Origin: Streptomyces fulvoviolaceus
Lineage (GTDB): Bacteria; Actinomycetota; Actinomycetes; Streptomycetales; Streptomycetaceae
Length of the DNA stretch: 64,000 nt
Reading direction: 5' to 3'
Assembly: GCF_000718165.1 (NCBI RefSeq)
Contig: NZ_JOEY01000025.1
Coordinates: 1 to 64,000 of the forward strand
Part shown: positions 59,870 to 64,000 of the stretch, piece after piece
Position numbering within the stretch: position 1 is the first letter of the stretch
How the letters are laid out: each line of letters opens with the position of its first letter
Position numbers and translations under genes: made by a program
The notes under the pieces: generated by a model
Databases searched by the model: none
Told to the model about the DNA's origin: nothing
Seen by the model: only the letters and a program-made list of their open reading frames with translations

Positions 59870-61429
59870 TCACTCCTCCTGTTCGCCCGCGGCCGTGGTG
59901 TCGGGCTCCTCGCCCAGCGTGTACGTGTCCTTGATCTTCACCTCGGAGACGCCACGGCCCTCGGGGAAGACGCGACGCCAGTCGCCGATGACGTGGAGTT
60001 CGTCGGTGCCCATGGCCCGGACCACCATGAGGCCTTCGTCGTGGGCCTTGTAGGCCTTCATCCAGAGGTTGGCGAAGGCCTGGGAGCGGATGAGGTGCAT
60101 CCAGTCGGGGCGGTAGAGCTCGCGGTTGTAGTTGGACTCGCCCATCGTGGAGACGAACTTGGAGTACATCGCCTTCACGTACTCCAGAGTGACCTCGTCG
60201 TCCTCGGCGATCGCCCGGTCCCGGGCGTCCTTCATCGCGATGCGGAACTTCTCCAGGAGGTTCTCGGTCGCGCCCGAGGTGAACGACTCGTGGATCTCCG
60301 GCGGGTCGCACAGACCGTACTTGGATCCCGACAGGCGCATGAGGAGGCGCAGGGTCGGTTCCGTGACCCACAGGGGGCCGGGCTCGTCGCGGTTGCCGAG
60401 CGGGTTGGGGAGGTGGGCGTCGTGCTCCCAGGCGGGCGGGGTGATCAGGTGGACGCCGGCCCGGCGGCGGTCGTGGTCGAAGCCGGTGGAGTGCTCCAAC
60501 TGGCCGATCGGGAGATGCGTCTTGAGGGCGGACAGGTAGGCGCCGTTGATGTCGAGGGCCGTCACCTCGTGCGTACCGGAGGGGAGTTCCTGCCGGGCCC
60601 ACTTCGGCCGGGCCTCCCAGATGTGGTCGGAGCCGCGGGCGCTCTGCTTGCGCAGGACGTCCGGGATCCAGGGATGCGCCACGACGTCGTACCGGCCGCC
60701 CTTGCGCGTCTCGTCCAGCAGCGTCATCGCGTCCGGGATGGCCCGCTTGACGAGCGCCGCGGTCGCGGCTTCCAGGTCGCCCTCGTGCTGGGCGAGGGCA
60801 GCCGTCACGGCGGCGCCGATCAGGTCGGGGGTGTCGGAGGCCGCCTGCATACGGCGGCCCACGGGGCGGACCTGCACCGGCTTGGGCACCGGCTCGGGCT
60901 CGGGCTCGGGTTCGAGTTCGAGTTCGGGTTCGGGTTCGAGTTCGGAAGGCGCCGCGGCGTCCGCCGTACCGCCGCATTCGGCGGGGTCCAGATGCTGCGG
61001 GAACCCGGCGACCTGGTGGAGGGCGGGGCCACCGCACAGCACACAGGGACGGGCGGCGGACAGAGGCTCCACGTCGTCGAGGTCCGTCCCCTCTGCCGCG
61101 GCCTGCGTCTCCTCGTCGTCGACGGCGTCACCGCCCGCCGGGCCCTCCATCGCCTCGTCCGCTTCCGCGGCCAACTCCTCGGCCCGCGCCTCCAGCTTGG
61201 TCCGGGCCCCCTCCAGGAAGTACGCGTACTTCTCGCGCACCTCCCCGCCCGGATCGCGCCCGGTCTCCCAGCCGCCGACCGTGGAAGGGCTCACACCGAG
61301 CGCCTGCGCCACCTGGGCGCGGGAAAGGCTGAGCCCCTCCCGAAGACCGCGTCGCACCTCGGCCGGCGGCAGCGGCACCTCCTCGCGGGCGGCCGCCAGG
61401 AGGGCGTCGATCGCCTCGAAGTCCGTCAT
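59870..61429 (-). CDS. Tap-like (telomere-associated) HTH protein with polymerase-like C-terminus
   Basis: 519 residues. An N-terminal XRE-type HTH (about 30-58, LSRAQVAQALGVSPSTVGGW) is followed by a coiled-coil-like region and a possible zinc site C129-x2-C132-x5-H138-x7-H146-x5-C152. A Glu-Pro repeat covers about 163-183. The C-terminal 290 residues resemble the Tap group: VTALDINGAYLSAL has the look of a DNA-polymerase palm motif A, and AMYSKFVSTMGES of motif B. Tap proteins bind telomeres of linear Streptomyces replicons and recruit the terminal protein. ATG 61429 follows GGGAGG and overlaps the small HTH gene by four bases. Tpg is not adjacent, so identity as true Tap is uncertain. Confidence 0.78.
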   Translation of the reverse strand: MTDFEAIDALLAAAREEVPLPPAEVRRGLREGLSLSRAQVAQALGVSPSTVGGWETGRDPGGEVREKYAYFLEGARTKLEARAEELAAEADEAMEGPAGGDAVDDEETQAAAEGTDLDDVEPLSAARPCVLCGGPALHQVAGFPQHLDPAECGGTADAAAPSELEPEPELELEPEPEPEPVPKPVQVRPVGRRMQAASDTPDLIGAAVTAALAQHEGDLEAATAALVKRAIPDAMTLLDETRKGGRYDVVAHPWIPDVLRKQSARGSDHIWEARPKWARQELPSGTHEVTALDINGAYLSALKTHLPIGQLEHSTGFDHDRRRAGVHLITPPAWEHDAHLPNPLGNRDEPGPLWVTEPTLRLLMRLSGSKYGLCDPPEIHESFTSGATENLLEKFRIAMKDARDRAIAEDDEVTLEYVKAMYSKFVSTMGESNYNRELYRPDWMHLIRSQAFANLWMKAYKAHDEGLMVVRAMGTDELHVIGDWRRVFPEGRGVSEVKIKDTYTLGEEPDTTAAGEQEE

Positions 61430-61704
61430 CGGGCCACCTCCCGGGAGCCGCGACGGCGGCGCCGTACCGGCAGGCTCTCGCACGCCCTGGTCGGTCCGGC
61501 GAGCAATTCCAGTACGTCGATGCCGAAGTGCGCGGCGAGCGCGTCACAGTCGGCCAGGCTCCAGGCCGCGCTGCCGGACTGACGGCGGCTCACCTGTGCC
61601 TGGCTCACACCGAGGGCCACGGCCACGTCCGCCTGCGACTCACCTGTCGCGTGCATCAGCGCGGCGACCGACGACCTCACCCGTTCTCCCAGAGGCAGTT
61701 CCAC
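61426..61704 (-). CDS. Small XRE-family HTH regulator coupled to the Tap-like gene
   Basis: 92 residues from GTG 61704, mostly one HTH (GESQADVAVALGVSQAQVSRRQSG) with a short basic tail. A longer start to 61728 is possible. Its stop overlaps the Tap-like start (ATGA), so they form an operon. The inverted repeat just upstream suggests autoregulation. A short leader and a TAGGGT hexamer are present. Confidence 0.85.
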   Translation of the reverse strand: MELPLGERVRSSVAALMHATGESQADVAVALGVSQAQVSRRQSGSAAWSLADCDALAAHFGIDVLELLAGPTRACESLPVRRRRRGSREVAR

Positions 61705-61721
61705 GCCGCGCACCCTACCCG

Positions 61722-61746
61722 GCCTCATGCGTCATGCGTATGAGGC
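61722..61746. promoter_or_regulatory. Inverted repeat upstream of the small HTH gene
   Basis: GCCTCAT (61722-61728) and ATGAGGC (61740-61746) flank two direct ATGCGT copies (61727, 61734). It lies 18-42 bases upstream of the HTH start, where an autoregulator would bind. Confidence 0.6.
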
Positions 61747-61798
61747 TTGCCGTGGGCGCATGAACGCGATGCAGGGCCGCGAGGCAGGCCGAGCGTGG

Positions 61799-62014
61799 TC
61801 AGTCGGAGGGCTCGTCGGGTTCCTCGTCGCTGTCGGGGACGTCGGCGGCGGACTCGGCGGCTTCCGCGGCCTCGGTGGTGTCCACGGTGTCGCCCTGCGC
61901 CCGGCCGGCGCCGATCTCCCAGGGGTCCTCACCGTCGTGGGCCTGCTGGTCCGGCATGTCCCGCGGTACGGGCGCGCCGCTCTCGCCGGGTCCTTCGTCG
62001 CTGTGGTCGGTCAC
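61799..62014 (-). CDS. Small acidic hypothetical protein
   Basis: 71 residues from GTG 62014, which follows GAAGGAAG. It has more than 25 Asp/Glu (TTEAAEAAESAADVPDSDEE) and no hydrophobic core, so it is probably disordered. I recognise no family. Placed alone between the HTH gene and DUF899; real by start site and codon bias, but function unknown. Confidence 0.6.
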   Translation of the reverse strand: MTDHSDEGPGESGAPVPRDMPDQQAHDGEDPWEIGAGRAQGDTVDTTEAAEAAESAADVPDSDEEPDEPSD

Positions 62015-62226
62015 GGCGTACTTCCTTCGCGTCGTCGGGGCGACACGCGGGTACCTCCGCGATGACCAGCGAAACGTCAGTGCGGCACCCGCTCCTCCAG
62101 TGCCGTGCGCCACGCGAGGCGCCGGACCCTCGGGCGCGAGCTCGGGGCGCCGGCCGCCCAACGATTTTCACAGCAGCAGCGCCCGCTGCCCGTCGGTCAC
62201 GAGTTCGGGCACTTGGGCGATACGTG

Positions 62227-62258
62227 CACCCGACACCCGACACCCGACACCCGACACC
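62227..62258. repeat. Tandem heptamer repeat CACCCGA
   Basis: Four full copies and one partial copy of CACCCGA in a gap between genes (62015-62286). No coding role. Probably a slippage-prone microsatellite. The gap around it has no other visible feature. Confidence 0.85.
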
Positions 62259-62286
62259 TTTTGCCGACGCCGTCGACGAAGGCGCG

Positions 62287-63069
62287 TCAGTGGTGGTGGT
62301 CGTGCCTGCCGAGGGTCTGCACGGGGGTCGCGCCGGGGCGGGTCCACTGCGGCACGGGGCGGCTGGTCGGGCCCCAGGTGGCGTTACCGTCCGCGTCCGA
62401 GCGCCAGGACCAGCACGGGCTGCCGCCCTCGGGCCAGTCCTCGGGCTTGTCCTCCCAGGCCTCGCCGCGGCCGTAGGGCGTCATGTCGAGCAGGCCGAGG
62501 GACCCGTTGACCCGCTCGTTGCCCCGGCCCGTCGTGGAGTAGGTGAGGAACACGCGGTCGCCGTCGCGCAGGAAGCAGGTGAGGTAGCCCATGCTGCCGC
62601 CGGCCGGCCCGTCCACGTCGCGCGCCGAGTACCAGGGCTGGGTGTAGCCCATGAACTCGACGTAGGAGGCCACCTCGTCCCACCGGCCCGTGGTCACGAT
62701 GGCGAACGAGACGTCGCGGGCGTTGAGGTAGGCGGCGTCCTTCAGGTGCCAGGCCGTGGTGGTGCAGCCCTCGCACTGTCCCTGGTGCGGCGCGCCGTCG
62801 TACCACATGTGCTTGTAGACCACGAGCTCGTCGCGGCCCTGGAACAGGTCCAGGAACGGGACCGGGCCGTCGGATCCGACGACCTCGACCGTCCCGTCGA
62901 ACTCCACCATCGGCAGCCGGCGGCGGGCCGCGGCGATCGCGTCGCCCTCGCGGGTGTGGGCCTTCTCGCGGACCAGGAGCTCGTCACGGGCGGCCTGCCA
63001 GGTGGCCAGGTCGACGACGGGCGGCCGGCCGGGCAGCGCGGTGGTCGGGTCACTCGGCGTGGTCGTCAT
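62287..63069 (-). CDS. DUF899 thioredoxin-fold protein
   Basis: 260 residues. MWYDGAPHQGQCEGCTTTAW has the CxxC-like site of DUF899; MVEFDGTVEVVGSDGPVPFLDLF and GRNERVNGSLGLLDMTPYGR are family landmarks. A His-rich C-terminus (GRHDHHH) may bind metal. ATG 63069 follows GGAGG. Possibly a peroxide or thiol redox protein. It stands after the partial kinase-like gene in the same direction. Confidence 0.92.
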   Translation of the reverse strand: MTTTPSDPTTALPGRPPVVDLATWQAARDELLVREKAHTREGDAIAAARRRLPMVEFDGTVEVVGSDGPVPFLDLFQGRDELVVYKHMWYDGAPHQGQCEGCTTTAWHLKDAAYLNARDVSFAIVTTGRWDEVASYVEFMGYTQPWYSARDVDGPAGGSMGYLTCFLRDGDRVFLTYSTTGRGNERVNGSLGLLDMTPYGRGEAWEDKPEDWPEGGSPCWSWRSDADGNATWGPTSRPVPQWTRPGATPVQTLGRHDHHH

Positions 63070-63177
63070 GGTGTCCTCCGTGGTGTCTCGTGCCGGGCAG
63101 CGTCGTATGACGTCCTAAGACGCTCACCAGAACAGACTCGCGATCCGGCCGGAACTCATCGCAGGCACGGACGCGGT

Positions 63178-64000
63178 CTAGGAGACCTCCTCCTGGATCT
63201 CGTCCAGCGCGATGACGAGTTCGGGCGCGACCACCGCCTGGACCCACCGCTCCTTGTCGACGTCCACCGCCCTGGGATTCGTCTCGGTGAGCATGATCAG
63301 GTAGAGGTAGGCGCGGTAGAGGGCCAGGCGCAGCCGGGCCGGGGGGTCGAACACGGCCCGGCCGCCCGCCTCCCGATAGCCCGCGAGGAAGGGCTCGTCC
63401 TTCTTGATGTCCCCCAGCAGCGCCAGGGAGACGAAGTCGGCGAGGGGGTCGCCCCAGAACATCCGCTCCCCGTCGATGAGCCCGCCGATGCGCGCCTCGC
63501 CGTCGGACGGCCGGTCCAGCAGGATGTTCCCGTCCCACAGGTCGAAGTGGACCAGCGCGGGGACCGTGACCTCGTCGAGGGCGGGGTAGGCGGCCTCGAG
63601 CATGTAGGTGATCTGGTCGACGGAGCGGGGCAGCCGGGCCATGTAGTACCGGGCGTCGTCCAGGATTGCTTCGAGCATGGCCGTGAAGGCGGTCCGCCAG
63701 TCGGGGGCGAGCGGGCCGAGAGCGCCGGAGGGGTAGCCGTAGCCGGGTCCGGTCACCGTGTGCAGACGTGCCAGCTGACGGCCCAACTCCCTGCGCAGCG
63801 GGGCCCTTTCGGCTTCGGTGACCGACCCGTTCCACGGCTCGCCGGGACACGCCGTCATCAGCAGATGCGGTACGTCGGCCTCCTCGCCGACCGTCACGAC
63901 GCGCGGCGTCTCGACCCCGGCCCCAGCGGCAGCCCTGTAGAACTCCACTTCGGAGTCCAGGAGCCGACGCTCGTAGCGCAGGCTCGGAACGGTGGACGCG
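63178..64000 (-). CDS. Aminoglycoside/sugar phosphotransferase-family protein (partial, runs off right edge)
   Basis: The gene's start is to the right of the window; 273 codons plus the stop are visible. Kinase motif HFDLWDGNILL (Brenner motif, catalytic Asp) and DGERMFWGDPLADF (metal-binding) are clear. It resembles phosphotransferase-family enzymes for fructosamine, choline or aminoglycosides. An internal GTG at 63948 is not the start, because the frame continues through SLRYERRLLDSEVEFYR. Substrate unknown. Confidence 0.88.
   Translation of the reverse strand, partial: ASTVPSLRYERRLLDSEVEFYRAAAGAGVETPRVVTVGEEADVPHLLMTACPGEPWNGSVTEAERAPLRRELGRQLARLHTVTGPGYGYPSGALGPLAPDWRTAFTAMLEAILDDARYYMARLPRSVDQITYMLEAAYPALDEVTVPALVHFDLWDGNILLDRPSDGEARIGGLIDGERMFWGDPLADFVSLALLGDIKKDEPFLAGYREAGGRAVFDPPARLRLALYRAYLYLIMLTETNPRAVDVDKERWVQAVVAPELVIALDEIQEEVS

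Noticed and set aside
59267..61582. A 771-codon rightward frame opposite the VanX-like and Tap-like genes
   Set aside because: Shadow of both genes; no start signal and no recognisable domain.
62227..62258. CRISPR-like array
   Set aside because: Repeats are 7 bases long, without spacers; a simple tandem repeat.

Overview
The window is high-GC actinobacterial DNA and almost certainly comes from a Streptomyces chromosome. The evidence is the strong G/C bias at third codon positions, frequent GTG starts, a complete conservon (cvnA-E), a SpoIIE-type PAS/GAF phosphatase, several ECF sigma factors, P450s with a small ferredoxin, sugar ABC permeases without their own ATPase, a Tap-like protein and a 6S-like RNA locus. 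There are no rRNA or tRNA genes and no CRISPR array.

Layout. 1-9.3 kb: the tail of an IS5-type transposase, a SpoIIE/PAS/GAF phosphatase, a divergent ECF sigma / Ser-Thr kinase pair, a dispersed palindromic repeat, a DUF4232 lipoprotein, an ArsB-like permease and a large sigma-like/zinc-finger/lectin membrane protein. 9.3-12.1 kb: AraC regulator, Fe(II)/2OG dioxygenase, aldo/keto reductase. 12.4-18.7 kb: a tightly packed six-gene catabolic operon (GH114 polygalactosaminidase-like lipoprotein, sugar-binding protein, two permeases, PfkB kinase, GH4 glycosidase). 18.7-29.3 kb: small redox, stress and regulatory genes (TetR with twin operators, azoreductase, SigJ-like ECF, CYP105D-like P450 with ferredoxin, LysE, F420-type enzyme, CDF transporter, GST-like reductase). 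29.7-32.8 kb: a scarred segment in which the N- and C-terminal parts of one avermitilol-synthase-like terpene cyclase flank a P450 fragment, an unrecognised 576-codon gene and an IS982-type remnant. 32.9-37.2 kb: the conservon, ending in a CYP157-type P450. 37.6-44.5 kb: DUF1304/TetR, a lipoprotein, a GlxA-type regulator, and an alcohol/aldehyde dehydrogenase pair under a divergent MarR regulator with two palindromic operators. 44.7-49.4 kb: STAS protein, an extra EF-Tu, a PRPP synthetase and a Tet/OtrA-like ribosomal protection protein. 49.4-57.9 kb: second repeat copy, Ser/Thr kinase with PQQ-like sensor, P450, DUF4230, VanZ-like protein, GH16 remnant, PHP hydrolase, a structured RNA with its own terminator, and an SDR. 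58-64 kb: an IS605-type end fused to a decayed lipoprotein gene, a VanX-like dipeptidase, the Tap-like protein with its small HTH partner, DUF899 and a truncated phosphotransferase.

The best candidates for something undescribed are the GH114-ABC-PfkB-GH4 operon (inferred to use an alpha-1,4 galactosamine/galactose polymer such as fungal galactosaminogalactan), the unrecognised gene at 30529-32259 inside the broken terpene locus, and the sigma-like/zinc-finger/ricin/Gly-Tyr protein at 7061-8938. Family assignments come from reading the translations and recalling family motifs; no database search was run.
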